The position numbers were made by a program, and so were the translations under genes. A stretch of 46,890 bases of DNA, taken from assembly GCA_026417875.1 (NCBI GenBank), contig JAOACK010000010.1, positions 1 through 46,890 on the forward strand, read 5' to 3'. Numbering within the stretch: position 1 is the stretch's first letter; the number at the start of each line of letters is the position of its first letter. The notes under the pieces are model-generated. The model searched no databases. It worked only from the letters and a program-made list of their open reading frames with translations, and was not told the DNA's origin. This DNA comes from Thermodesulfovibrionales bacterium. GTDB taxonomy: Bacteria > Nitrospirota > Thermodesulfovibrionia > Thermodesulfovibrionales > CALJEL01. This document shows, piece by piece, positions 10,006-17,491 of this stretch.

Positions 10006-11271
10006 CTATTTCCCCTTTCTCCTGAGAATTCCTGCCCTTGTAAGTGTATAAATAATTCGTTTCACTTCGTTTTCCTCCATTCCGCTCATTTTAATTATAT
10101 CATTGAGGGTTCTTTTTCCGTCAATAAGGGAAAATATCCTGAGCTCGTTATCATCAAGATTTATATCTTCAAGAGCAACATCTGTCATGAGCCTTATAAA
10201 TATTATGTCAGGGTCCTGGAACATCTTGGCTGCATATTTCCTTTCATCAACCCTTCTTGCTCCTTCAAGTATAAGATGAGATGCCGGAATTCGAACCTTT
10301 ACATCAGTAAGATGAGGTGGAATCTGCATCCTCTCAAAGAAAAAATTTCCGCTATCAAGCTCCATTGAGGAGTATACGGCTTCTCTGGTTCGTTCCTCGA
10401 GAATCTTCATAATTTCAGACTCTGTTAATATTTTTTCATCAACAAAGGCCCTGAGAATCGGTATACCTGATTTCTTGGCTGTCCTGTAAGCCCTGTAAAA
10501 GGCCTCTCTTGAGACATTCAGTTTTTTCTCTATTATCTCTCCTGAAAGTAAACTCCTGCCCTGCTTGCTTGTAGAAGCATAATAGATATTTCCTTTATCA
10601 AAATATATCTCTGCTGTCATGAGCGGAGAGTAAAGCGAAAGTTTCCCTGTTGCCTTCGTGGAATCAAGAAGTTGTAAAAGATCTGAAACACTGAAATCTG
10701 ATAGATCACCGCTCAAGATTATGCTGGAGGTCTTTACAACTCCTGAATGTTTGAGAATATCAGAAAGTGTCCTCTGTATCAGAACGGGAAGCTCTTTGTA
10801 AAGATACCTGCTCAAAAGTCTGTCTATAGTCTCCTCCACCGCACTCTCGGTAACTACCTCAGTCTCTTCAACAACCTCTGCGATACCTTCGAGTTCCTCT
10901 TCAGGGCTCAATATAGAATTTACCTTCTCAACAAGTTCCTCTGGCTGAAAGGGCTTAATAAAATAATCAATAACTCCGAACTCTTCTGTAAATTTCTCTC
11001 CAACAGCTTCTCCTTTAGCCGTAATAAGAATTATTGGCACATCTTTAAGTGAAGGATTCTTTCTGGCAAGTTTGCAGAACTGATAGCCATTCATTTTTGG
11101 CATAACGAAGTCTACAAGAATGAGAGATGGGGAGACTTTCTGTGCAATATCGAGACCTTTCTCACCATCCTCTGCTGTAAAGACATTGTATCCATTTTCC
11201 TTTAATACAACTTCTGCTAACTTTCTTACGGTAGCACTGTCATCAATGACAATTACATTTCCCTTTGGCAT
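10006..11271 (-). CDS. Receiver-PATAN (DUF4388) response regulator
   Basis: Response regulator of 421 residues. The receiver occupies about 1-122 (IDDSATVRKLAE, Asp in LILVDFVMPKMNG, Lys in FIKPF). After an acidic linker, residues about 185-290 form a PATAN/DUF4388 domain (LSGDLSDFSVSDLLQLLDSTKATGKL, AEIYFDKGNIYYA), followed by a helical tail ending in a winged-helix-like segment (LNDIIKMSGMEENEVKRIIYTLTRAGILRR). PatA-type proteins of this design act in cell polarity, surface motility and pattern control. It sits between the heme sensor and the PilH-like gene, three and five bases away. Output target is unknown. Confidence 0.88.
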   Translation of the reverse strand: MPKGNVIVIDDSATVRKLAEVVLKENGYNVFTAEDGEKGLDIAQKVSPSLILVDFVMPKMNGYQFCKLARKNPSLKDVPIILITAKGEAVGEKFTEEFGVIDYFIKPFQPEELVEKVNSILSPEEELEGIAEVVEETEVVTESAVEETIDRLLSRYLYKELPVLIQRTLSDILKHSGVVKTSSIILSGDLSDFSVSDLLQLLDSTKATGKLSLYSPLMTAEIYFDKGNIYYASTSKQGRSLLSGEIIEKKLNVSREAFYRAYRTAKKSGIPILRAFVDEKILTESEIMKILEERTREAVYSSMELDSGNFFFERMQIPPHLTDVKVRIPASHLILEGARRVDERKYAAKMFQDPDIIFIRLMTDVALEDINLDDNELRIFSLIDGKRTLNDIIKMSGMEENEVKRIIYTLTRAGILRRKGK

Positions 11272-11274
11272 TGA

Positions 11275-12156
11275 TTATTTCTTCCTCAAAATATCCATTG
11301 CCTTCATGAGGCTCAACTTCATCCTCGTAAAGGCATTTGCAAGAGTCTTTATCTCATTTTCTCCTTTCACAACAAAATCTCTCTCAAAATTACCTCTACT
11401 TATCTCATCGGCAGTTTCAACGAGTTCCTCGATGGGTTTTATGATACTGCTCTTGATCAGCCTGTCGATAACTAAGATTATAATGAGGAATAGAAGACTG
11501 TACACAATAGAAAATATCATAAGTGCCCTCATGGCATTCTGAATAGGTACATCTGCTGGCACATATACAGTATTGGCGCCTATAATCTCTCCATCCTTCC
11601 AGTTATATCCCGAGGTGGTGCCATATCTTCTTCGCTGGTCCTCTGTTGCCATCTCAGGGTCTCCATGACACCTGAGACAGTAAGCCTCAACCACAATAGG
11701 GGTCATTATTACATAAGAACTGCCGTGCTGTGTATCGATAAAGCCACGCCACTGCTCTCTGAGCTTTCCAGTCCTGAAATCATTAATCTTATCTGTCTCA
11801 AACTGATTTGCCTTATTGACCGGATTGAGAGGATTAAGACATGCGAATTTAAAAGAGTACTGCCTATCAGATTCTGTAATTATATCTGATATCTCTCTTA
11901 TTACATAAAAACCTGAGGTAAGCTCAACAGGTTCTTTATCTGTAAACTCTTCAAGCACCGGTCTCATGGTGCCACCAACATATTGCTTTATAGCATCCAT
12001 GGCTCTGAGCATCATCTGTGCTCTCTCAATACTTTCCTTCTCTGCATTTTTTAAAAGGACCTGGTAACTTATCAGGATGATTAAAGGAAGTGAAACGATG
12101 TAAACAATAACCATTATCAGTGTGAAGCTTTTCCTTAATTTGAGATTCCCGAACAT
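11275..12156 (-). CDS. Membrane heme-c sensor (Tll0287/DUF3365-like) with HAMP
   Basis: Inner-membrane sensor of 293 residues. TM1 is at about 12-33, an extracytoplasmic domain at 35-210, TM2 at about 213-236 and HAMP at about 236-285; the protein then stops. The periplasmic domain contains C160-L-R-C163-H164, a c-type heme attachment motif, in the context of DUF3365/Tll0287-like sensors (GFIDTQHGSSYVIMTPIVVEAYC). There is no kinase, cyclase or receptor signalling domain. Because it is translated with REC-PATAN, CheW and CheA genes, it probably passes a redox or gas signal through HAMP to a partner such as the PilJ-like receptor. That pairing is inference. Confidence 0.85.
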   Translation of the reverse strand: MFGNLKLRKSFTLIMVIVYIVSLPLIILISYQVLLKNAEKESIERAQMMLRAMDAIKQYVGGTMRPVLEEFTDKEPVELTSGFYVIREISDIITESDRQYSFKFACLNPLNPVNKANQFETDKINDFRTGKLREQWRGFIDTQHGSSYVIMTPIVVEAYCLRCHGDPEMATEDQRRRYGTTSGYNWKDGEIIGANTVYVPADVPIQNAMRALMIFSIVYSLLFLIIILVIDRLIKSSIIKPIEELVETADEISRGNFERDFVVKGENEIKTLANAFTRMKLSLMKAMDILRKK

Positions 12157-12166
12157 TCTTCACCCC

Positions 12167-12688
12167 TTATATTTTATATTTTGAACTAAACTTTTCCTGC
12201 TCATGAGCAGGTAACTCCTTTATCAGTGAATCTACAAAAATCTTGTATTCATCCTCTGGCATGGAATTACCTCTGGAATATGAAATTTTTGAAAAAAGAT
12301 CATCTATTATCAATTTACCTATAGGACCTATTAGTTCAATAAACTCTTTCTCGAGTTTCTGAATCTTTTCTGGAGTGATCATCATCCCCGTTTTTGTTTT
12401 AAGGGATTCTGCTGAAGGTAAACCAAGGGCATCTATGAATTTATCCGTGCATCCACCTTCTATCTTTTGAGGAGGGGTTACGCCTCTAAGAAAAAAATGT
12501 TCAATAGGAACAGCATTCTTTAACTTTGAAAAACATTCCTCATTTTTAAAAGTTCCTAAAGTTACATACATGACCTCTCCATTTTCTATATATACCTTGA
12601 GGAGATGATTCTCATTCTGAAGTTTAACTGAAATAACTCCTGATTCCCCTTTTCTGAGATATTGTTTTATTATCTCAGCAAGTCCCAT
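12167..12688 (-). CDS. Unknown 173-residue protein of the chemosensory operon
   Basis: Cytoplasmic protein without membrane segments. Residues 1-75 (GVISVKLQNENHLLKVYIENGEVMYV) resemble the strand pattern of PATAN/DUF4388 domains, in which a ligand-like sheet is followed by GxVxYV. Residues about 108-173 (EKIQKLEKEFIELIGPIGKLI and onward) resemble a C-terminal helical module found in several signalling proteins, where the phrase LIGPIAK/LIGPIGK recurs. Both resemblances are from memory and weak. It is ten bases upstream of the heme sensor gene. Role unknown, probably an accessory of the pathway. Confidence 0.65.
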   Translation of the reverse strand: MGLAEIIKQYLRKGESGVISVKLQNENHLLKVYIENGEVMYVTLGTFKNEECFSKLKNAVPIEHFFLRGVTPPQKIEGGCTDKFIDALGLPSAESLKTKTGMMITPEKIQKLEKEFIELIGPIGKLIIDDLFSKISYSRGNSMPEDEYKIFVDSLIKELPAHEQEKFSSKYKI

Positions 12689-12691
12689 CCC

Positions 12692-13000
12692 TTAACAGCC
12701 TCTGAGACTCCTGATATAGGTTCCAATCTTCTTTCCATCTTTAATAATATATCTTACAGATACCTTCTCTCCTATCTCTATCTTAAGTCTCTCAATTCTT
12801 GAAAATACCGCATCATCCTCAAAAATTATTGTTACTTCTGCACCGTTTTTGTCCTGGACAACAATTGTCTTCTTTGCTTTATCAACACTAATGAGTTTGC
12901 CTTTAATAAGCTCTGTGTTCTCTGAACTGACTGCAGAGGTGATTGCAAAAACAAAGAATATCAGAGTAATAAAAATTGGCACTAACCTGGTTCCTTTCAT
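12692..13000 (-). CDS. Small secreted OB-like protein, unknown function
   Basis: First gene of the chemosensory operon, 102 residues. Residues 1-25 form a signal peptide or anchor (LVPIFITLIFFVFAITSAVS). The rest is a small beta-rich domain (IKGKLISVDKAKKTIVVQDKNGAEVTIIF) typical of tiny periplasmic OB-fold proteins that bind nothing known. One Cys is at the C-terminus. The start has AGGAGG nine bases upstream, behind an extended -10 promoter. Function not assigned. Confidence 0.7.
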   Translation of the reverse strand: MKGTRLVPIFITLIFFVFAITSAVSSENTELIKGKLISVDKAKKTIVVQDKNGAEVTIIFEDDAVFSRIERLKIEIGEKVSVRYIIKDGKKIGTYIRSLRGC

Positions 13001-13037
13001 GGCCTAACCTCCTTATAGGGCCTTTAAACTTTTTTTC

Positions 13038-13046
13038 ATTATACCA
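13038..13046 (-). promoter_or_regulatory. Extended -10 promoter of the chemosensory operon
   Basis: On the minus strand TGG-TATAAT (TGn plus a perfect -10) lies 38-46 bases before the first start codon at 13000. No convincing -35 was found, as is common for extended -10 promoters. Confidence 0.5.
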
Positions 13047-13112
13047 TAAAAAATTCAAGAATTTTTAACGAGATTTGCTTTTTGAATTTTCCTTTCTATC
13101 TATCTGACACAT

Positions 13113-13142
13113 TTGACATTATAAAAGAATAAACGTTATTAT
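13113..13142 (+). promoter_or_regulatory. Promoter of the DEAD-box helicase gene
   Basis: TTGACA (13113-13118), an 18-base spacer and TATTAT (13137-13142) give a predicted transcript start near 13149, only about 14 bases before the terminator-like hairpin. Confidence 0.6.
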
Positions 13143-13162
13143 AGTAAAAGTTTCAGCTTATC

Positions 13163-13197
13163 CCTCAGGGGATTGGTAGAAACCCCTGAGGTTTTTT
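13163..13197 (+). terminator. Intrinsic terminator in the helicase leader (putative attenuator)
   Basis: A perfect 9-bp stem CCTCAGGGG / CCCCTGAGG with an 11-base loop is followed by TTTTTT. It lies between the helicase promoter and its start codon, with no + strand gene upstream to terminate. TTATCCCTC at 13158-13166 could alternatively pair with the ribosome-site region GAGAGGATAA at 13211-13220, so two exclusive folds are possible. Confidence 0.7.
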
Positions 13198-13222
13198 ATT
13201 TTAACGATAAGAGAGGATAAAA

Positions 13223-14773
13223 ATGAAGTTTAAAGATTTTTCTTTAAGTGAGGAGACTATCAAGGCTCTTTATGAGATGGGCTTTGAGGAGCCCACCCCT
13301 GTTCAGACCCTTGCTATTCCCCTGATACTCAAAGGCAGAGACATCATAGGTCAGGCACAGACAGGCACTGGTAAGACCGCTGCCTTTGGCATACCGATTG
13401 TAGAGAGATGCAAAAAGGGTAAAAATCCGTTTGCATTAATACTTGAACCAACAAGGGAACTGGCCCTTCAGGTATCTCAGGAGATTCATAATATAGGCAA
13501 ATACAGAAAATTGAGGATCCTACCAGTTTACGGTGGTGCATCCCTGGAAAGACAGGTAAGGGCTTTAAAAAATGGAGTTAATATCCTTGTTGCAACTCCG
13601 GGAAGATTAATAGATCACATAAATAGAAATACCCTGTCTCTTTCTGATATCAAGATAGTGGTACTTGACGAGGCTGATGAGATGCTTAACATGGGATTCA
13701 TAGAAGATATTGAGACCATATTAAAAAATATAACATCAGAACACCAGACACTGCTGTTTTCAGCCACCATGCCCTTACCAATAATAAATATTGCTAAAAG
13801 ATATATGAAAAACCCTGAAAAGGTGAGGATAAATACCGAGGAGATCATTGTTCCTGAGATAAGGCAGATTTTTTATGAAGTAAAAGAAGAGGATAAATTA
13901 AATGCCCTTTCCAGGCTCCTTGATGTGGAAAATCCGAGGCTTGCCATGGTATTCTGTCATACAAAAAAAGAGGTTGATGAGATCTCAATGAAACTCAATG
14001 AGATGGGATACAGTGCTGGTGCACTCCATGGTGACCATACACAGAGCAAGAGAGAAGCAATAATTGGAAAGTTTAAAAAAGGTATGCTTGATATACTCGT
14101 TGCAACTGATGTTGCTGCAAGGGGACTGGATATAAAGGATGTAACCCATGTTATTAACTACAGCATACCCCAGAATCCTGAAAGATATATACACAGGATT
14201 GGAAGGACAGGAAGAGCTGGACAGGCAGGTATAGCGATCACCTTTGTAACATCCAGGGAATACAGACATCTAAAACTTATAGAGAAATCTGCAAAAACAG
14301 TGATTGATAGAAAAAAATTACCAACCAGAGAAGAGGTTATTAAGGCAAGACAGAAAAAGATACATAAGGAGATAGAAGAGATAATAAAGTACAACAAACA
14401 CTTGGATTATGTATCCGCTGTCAATCAGTTGTCAAAATTACACAGCTTAGAGAAAATTGCTGCTGCAGCATTATATTTTGCCTATGGAGAGACAAAGCCG
14501 GCTCAGGAAAAAGATGAAATCTCGGGTTCAAATGGAATGACCCGTCTTTTCATGACAATAGGAAAAAAGGACAGGATAAAAGTAGCAGATATTGTAAAAT
14601 CAATAGCTTCTGAAGCCAAGATCGCTCCTGCCAGTATAGGAAATATAGATGTACTGGAGAAATTTAGCTTTGTAGAGGTTCCTGAAGAACTTGCAGAAAG
14701 GGTAATCCATTCTGTTGATGACATGGTGTTGAAGGGCAGGCGGATCAGGATAGAAAGGGCAAAGCTCAGATAA
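13223..14773 (+). CDS. deaD: DEAD-box RNA helicase, DeaD/CsdA-like
   Basis: ATP-dependent RNA helicase of 516 residues, acting in ribosome assembly and mRNA turnover, often cold-responsive. Motifs in order: Q motif PTPVQTLAIP, Walker A AQTGTGKT, PTRELA, GG, TPGR, DEADEM, SAT, and the second RecA-lobe motif HRIGRTGRAG. Residues about 435-512 form a DbpA/CsdA-type RNA-binding domain (MTRLFMTIGKKDRIKVADIVKSIA, ending in the basic GRRIRIERAKLR). The start follows GAGAGGATAAAA. The 70-base leader holds a complete intrinsic terminator, suggesting transcription attenuation or autoregulation. Confidence 0.94.
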   Translation: MKFKDFSLSEETIKALYEMGFEEPTPVQTLAIPLILKGRDIIGQAQTGTGKTAAFGIPIVERCKKGKNPFALILEPTRELALQVSQEIHNIGKYRKLRILPVYGGASLERQVRALKNGVNILVATPGRLIDHINRNTLSLSDIKIVVLDEADEMLNMGFIEDIETILKNITSEHQTLLFSATMPLPIINIAKRYMKNPEKVRINTEEIIVPEIRQIFYEVKEEDKLNALSRLLDVENPRLAMVFCHTKKEVDEISMKLNEMGYSAGALHGDHTQSKREAIIGKFKKGMLDILVATDVAARGLDIKDVTHVINYSIPQNPERYIHRIGRTGRAGQAGIAITFVTSREYRHLKLIEKSAKTVIDRKKLPTREEVIKARQKKIHKEIEEIIKYNKHLDYVSAVNQLSKLHSLEKIAAAALYFAYGETKPAQEKDEISGSNGMTRLFMTIGKKDRIKVADIVKSIASEAKIAPASIGNIDVLEKFSFVEVPEELAERVIHSVDDMVLKGRRIRIERAKLR

Positions 14774-14809
14774 TCAGCTGATCACTGCATTAATCTTGAG
14801 TTTTTTTGA
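14766..14809 (+). terminator. Possible terminator after helicase
   Basis: CTCA-GAT pairs with ATC-T-TTGAG-side bases across a loop holding the palindrome ATCAGCTGAT, and seven T residues follow (14802-14808). The stem is weak. It overlaps the 3' end of tatA on the other strand. Confidence 0.35.
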
Positions 14810-14978
14810 TATCCACTTTTTCTTTAATCTCAGTGTCTGGCTCACTGCTGAGACCTTCCCTGAATCCCTTTATCGCCCGACCTATACCTTTTCCAAGCTC
14901 GGGCAGCTTGCTCGGACCAAAGATCAGAATAGTGATAACAAGTACGACCATCAACTCAGGTAATCCAAGACCGAACAT
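14790..14978 (-). CDS. tatA: Twin-arginine translocase subunit TatA/E
   Basis: Small pore-forming subunit of the Tat export system, 62 residues. A short membrane segment (LPELMVVLVITILIFGPSKLPELG) is followed by the amphipathic helix KGIGRAIKGFREGL and an acidic-basic tail, the exact plan of TatA. No tatC or tatB is adjacent. It is last in a minus-strand series, 42 bases after the ArsB/NhaD-type transporter. Tat substrates in this window were not identified. Confidence 0.92.
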   Translation of the reverse strand: MFGLGLPELMVVLVITILIFGPSKLPELGKGIGRAIKGFREGLSSEPDTEIKEKVDIKKTQD

Positions 14979-15020
14979 TTTATGCCTCCATGTTTGAAGA
15001 TTTTTTCTCTAATTAAACTG

Positions 15021-16385
15021 TCACATATTCAGTATATAATATCTCAACCATATATACACTGTAGAAACCACCACTGTCATTATCATTATCGGCATTCCAT
15101 ATGCCATGAATTTCATGAATGTTATCTTCCTACCTGTCTTCTCAGACATCCCAACAACGATAACATTTGCAGATGCGCCAATTGCTGTCCCATTTCCTCC
15201 AAGACACGCACCAAGTGCCAGAGACCACCATACAGGCATAAGAGCAGGATTCTGTAAAAGCTGAACTCCTGATAGATTTGGCCAGAGCTGTTTAGCCATA
15301 TCAATAACCAATGGATTCATTGTCGCGACATAGGGTATGTTGTCAACTATTGCTGAAGCAAATGCAGAAAACCACATTATTACCATTGAGGTTGCAAAAA
15401 GATTACCATGCGTTAAGTTAATTACCTGAATCGACATCCACTTAATCAAGCCTACTTTTACAACGCCGCCAATAATAATGAACAGTCCAATAAAGAAAAA
15501 GATTGTGGGCCATTCTACCTCTGCAAGTATGTGATAAGGTTCATGGGTTTTTGAAAGTAGCAGTAAAAGTCCGGCACCAAAAAGTGCCACTGTCGCGGGC
15601 TGGAAATGAAGCATACCATGAAAGACAAAGCCAGAAAGCACTACAGCCAGGACGAATAAAGATTTTTTTAGCATTACCGGATCCTTTATCGCCTGCTTTT
15701 CATCCATCTCCATTATCCTCTTTTTAAGTTCATCCCTTGTCCTTAGCTTCTTTCCCCAGATTAGTTTAATAGCAAAGATATAAAAGACCATTATTACAGC
15801 TATAACAGGAGTAAGGTGATAGATAAAATCCATGAAGGTCAGTTGAGCCTTTGATGCTATCATTATATTTGGTGGATCACCTATAAGTGTTGCAGTACCT
15901 CCGATATTTGATGCAAAGGCGCATGAAATAAGATAAGGTATGGGGTCAACCTCGAGTGCATCTGCTATAAGCAATGTGACCGGTGTAATTAATAGAACTG
16001 TTGTGACATTATCTAGAAATGCACTTAGGACTGCTGTAACAACGGCAAAAATTGCCATTATCCTGAAAGGCTCTCCCTTACCCCATTTTGCGCTCTTAAT
16101 AGCGATATACTCAAATAACCCTGTTGGACGCATAAGATTGATTATAACCATCATTGAGATAAGAAGGAATATAACATTCCAGTCAATACCGAATTCCTCT
16201 GCATGAAATGCCTCATGCTGATTAAGTATTTTAAATACAAGCATTAAAGCAGCACCAAAAACCGCAATTACGGTCTTATGTATCTTTTCTGATATGATTA
16301 TCGCATAGGTCAATAAAAAAATCGTTGTTGCAGTCCAGAAGGCCGTATCCATTACAAATGGCTGTGATGTTGCTTCCTGTGTCAT
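15021..16385 (-). CDS. ArsB/NhaD-superfamily transporter
   Basis: Polytopic inner-membrane transporter of 454 residues with about 11-12 segments. The repeated family signatures are visible: LDNVTTVLLITPVTLLIADAL followed by ASNIGGTATLIGDPPNIMI in the first half, and SAIVDNIPYVATMNPLV and GACLGGNGTAIGASANVIV in the second. These match the ion transporter superfamily that includes NhaD sodium/proton antiporters and ArsB. The substrate cannot be read from sequence. Its start overlaps the stop of a CBS-pair protein by four bases (ATGA), so the CBS protein is probably its regulatory partner. Confidence 0.88.
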   Translation of the reverse strand: MTQEATSQPFVMDTAFWTATTIFLLTYAIIISEKIHKTVIAVFGAALMLVFKILNQHEAFHAEEFGIDWNVIFLLISMMVIINLMRPTGLFEYIAIKSAKWGKGEPFRIMAIFAVVTAVLSAFLDNVTTVLLITPVTLLIADALEVDPIPYLISCAFASNIGGTATLIGDPPNIMIASKAQLTFMDFIYHLTPVIAVIMVFYIFAIKLIWGKKLRTRDELKKRIMEMDEKQAIKDPVMLKKSLFVLAVVLSGFVFHGMLHFQPATVALFGAGLLLLLSKTHEPYHILAEVEWPTIFFFIGLFIIIGGVVKVGLIKWMSIQVINLTHGNLFATSMVIMWFSAFASAIVDNIPYVATMNPLVIDMAKQLWPNLSGVQLLQNPALMPVWWSLALGACLGGNGTAIGASANVIVVGMSEKTGRKITFMKFMAYGMPIMIMTVVVSTVYIWLRYYILNM

Positions 16386-16873
16386 TTCCTACCTCCAGAG
16401 TTTTCTTCGAGCATTGCCTTTGTTATTGCAAAGAATACATCCCTTTCATAAAGCATCCCCACAACTTTACCAGATCTGTCCACTACTGGCAGTCTCTTGA
16501 TATTGTGCTTAATCATGTGATCAACGCATTCCATTAAGGGTGCTTCTTCATCTACGGTTATTACAATCTTGCTCATAATATCCCTGACCAGTCTGTCCGA
16601 TAATCTTTTAGCTATGCTTTCTATCATTCCGTCCCATGTGAAATCACCTAAATCCATCATGGTAAGATAAAAAGGGAAGACTGCTTTTAAAATATCCCTC
16701 ATTGAGAGCATACCTATAAGCCTTCCTTTTTCATCAAGAACCGGTAATCCCTTAACCCCTACTCTTTCTTCATCTCTTCTTGCAGTTCTTAAGAGATTTA
16801 CTGTCTCTTTTAAGGTATTTTCCGGTCTCAAATAATCCTGAATTGGGATCATCAAATCCTTAGCCTTCATCAT
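16382..16873 (-). CDS. CBS-pair protein coupled to the ArsB/NhaD transporter
   Basis: Stand-alone pair of CBS domains, 163 residues. Both halves show the pattern (KDLMIPIQDYLRPENTL...GLPVLDEKGRLIGMLSMRDILKAV and VRDIMSKIVITVDEEAPL...RLPVVDRSGKVVGMLYERDVF). CBS pairs bind adenine nucleotides and gate linked proteins. Translation is coupled to the transporter by a four-base overlap. GGGAGGA directly precedes two tandem ATG codons; the second (16870) may be the used one. Confidence 0.88.
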   Translation of the reverse strand: MMKAKDLMIPIQDYLRPENTLKETVNLLRTARRDEERVGVKGLPVLDEKGRLIGMLSMRDILKAVFPFYLTMMDLGDFTWDGMIESIAKRLSDRLVRDIMSKIVITVDEEAPLMECVDHMIKHNIKRLPVVDRSGKVVGMLYERDVFFAITKAMLEENSGGRK

Positions 16874-16932
16874 TCCTCCCTGTACTGGAGATTCCGATGT
16901 GGAATCTTAATTCACGGCTTGTTATATAAAAT

Positions 16933-17391
16933 TTATCCAGAACCTTCGGTTAATACTTCATTAGAAAGTGCGTCAAATAATTCTACAGGCCTCACCACTC
17001 CTATAAATTTTTTTCTGTCTTCAAGCACCGGTAGTAGGTCCAGTTCATTATGGACCATTAATTCTGCTGCTTTTGTGATGGAATCATCGGGTACAACATA
17101 GTATTCTGCAGGTACCATAATCTCGCTAACAGGTTGTTCCATCAAATTCTTAGAAGTCCTTGAGGCTTCTATTACCTTTAAAAGGTTCTTTAAAGTTACG
17201 GTACCCAAAAGATTATATTTCTCATCAAAGATAAGCAGTACAGAGGGATCTAAATTCTTTTTCGTCTCGAAGAGTGAAAGTTTAATTATTCTTACTGCCT
17301 TGCCAATGGCAAGCCAGTAAGGCACATGGGGATATAATGAAATACTGACCATAATATCTTTTACTCTCTTAGCTCTTTTACTTTCTGACAT
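16933..17391 (-). CDS. CBS-pair protein (paralogue of 19019-19540)
   Basis: CBS-pair protein of 152 residues. It is clearly related to the gene at 19019-19540: both share VKDIM, the phrase P-H-x-PYW, LxFDEKYNLxGTVT, KxLxExPVSEIM and LLPVLExxKKxIGVVR, but this one lacks about 21 residues in the middle. It has a good GGAGG site. It lies 100 bases downstream of the DASS transporter and 59 bases upstream of the next CBS gene, suggesting an old duplication around the transporter. Likely an adenine-nucleotide sensor for anion uptake. Confidence 0.85.
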   Translation of the reverse strand: MSESKRAKRVKDIMVSISLYPHVPYWLAIGKAVRIIKLSLFETKKNLDPSVLLIFDEKYNLLGTVTLKNLLKVIEASRTSKNLMEQPVSEIMVPAEYYVVPDDSITKAAELMVHNELDLLPVLEDRKKFIGVVRPVELFDALSNEVLTEGSG

Positions 17392-17491
17392 TGGTCCTCC
17401 AGATTAATTAATTTTCAAAACCTGGGTCCATCTTTATATCTTTTTATTCATCTCTTCACAGCAATGTTATTTCTAAATCAATCCGCATCTT

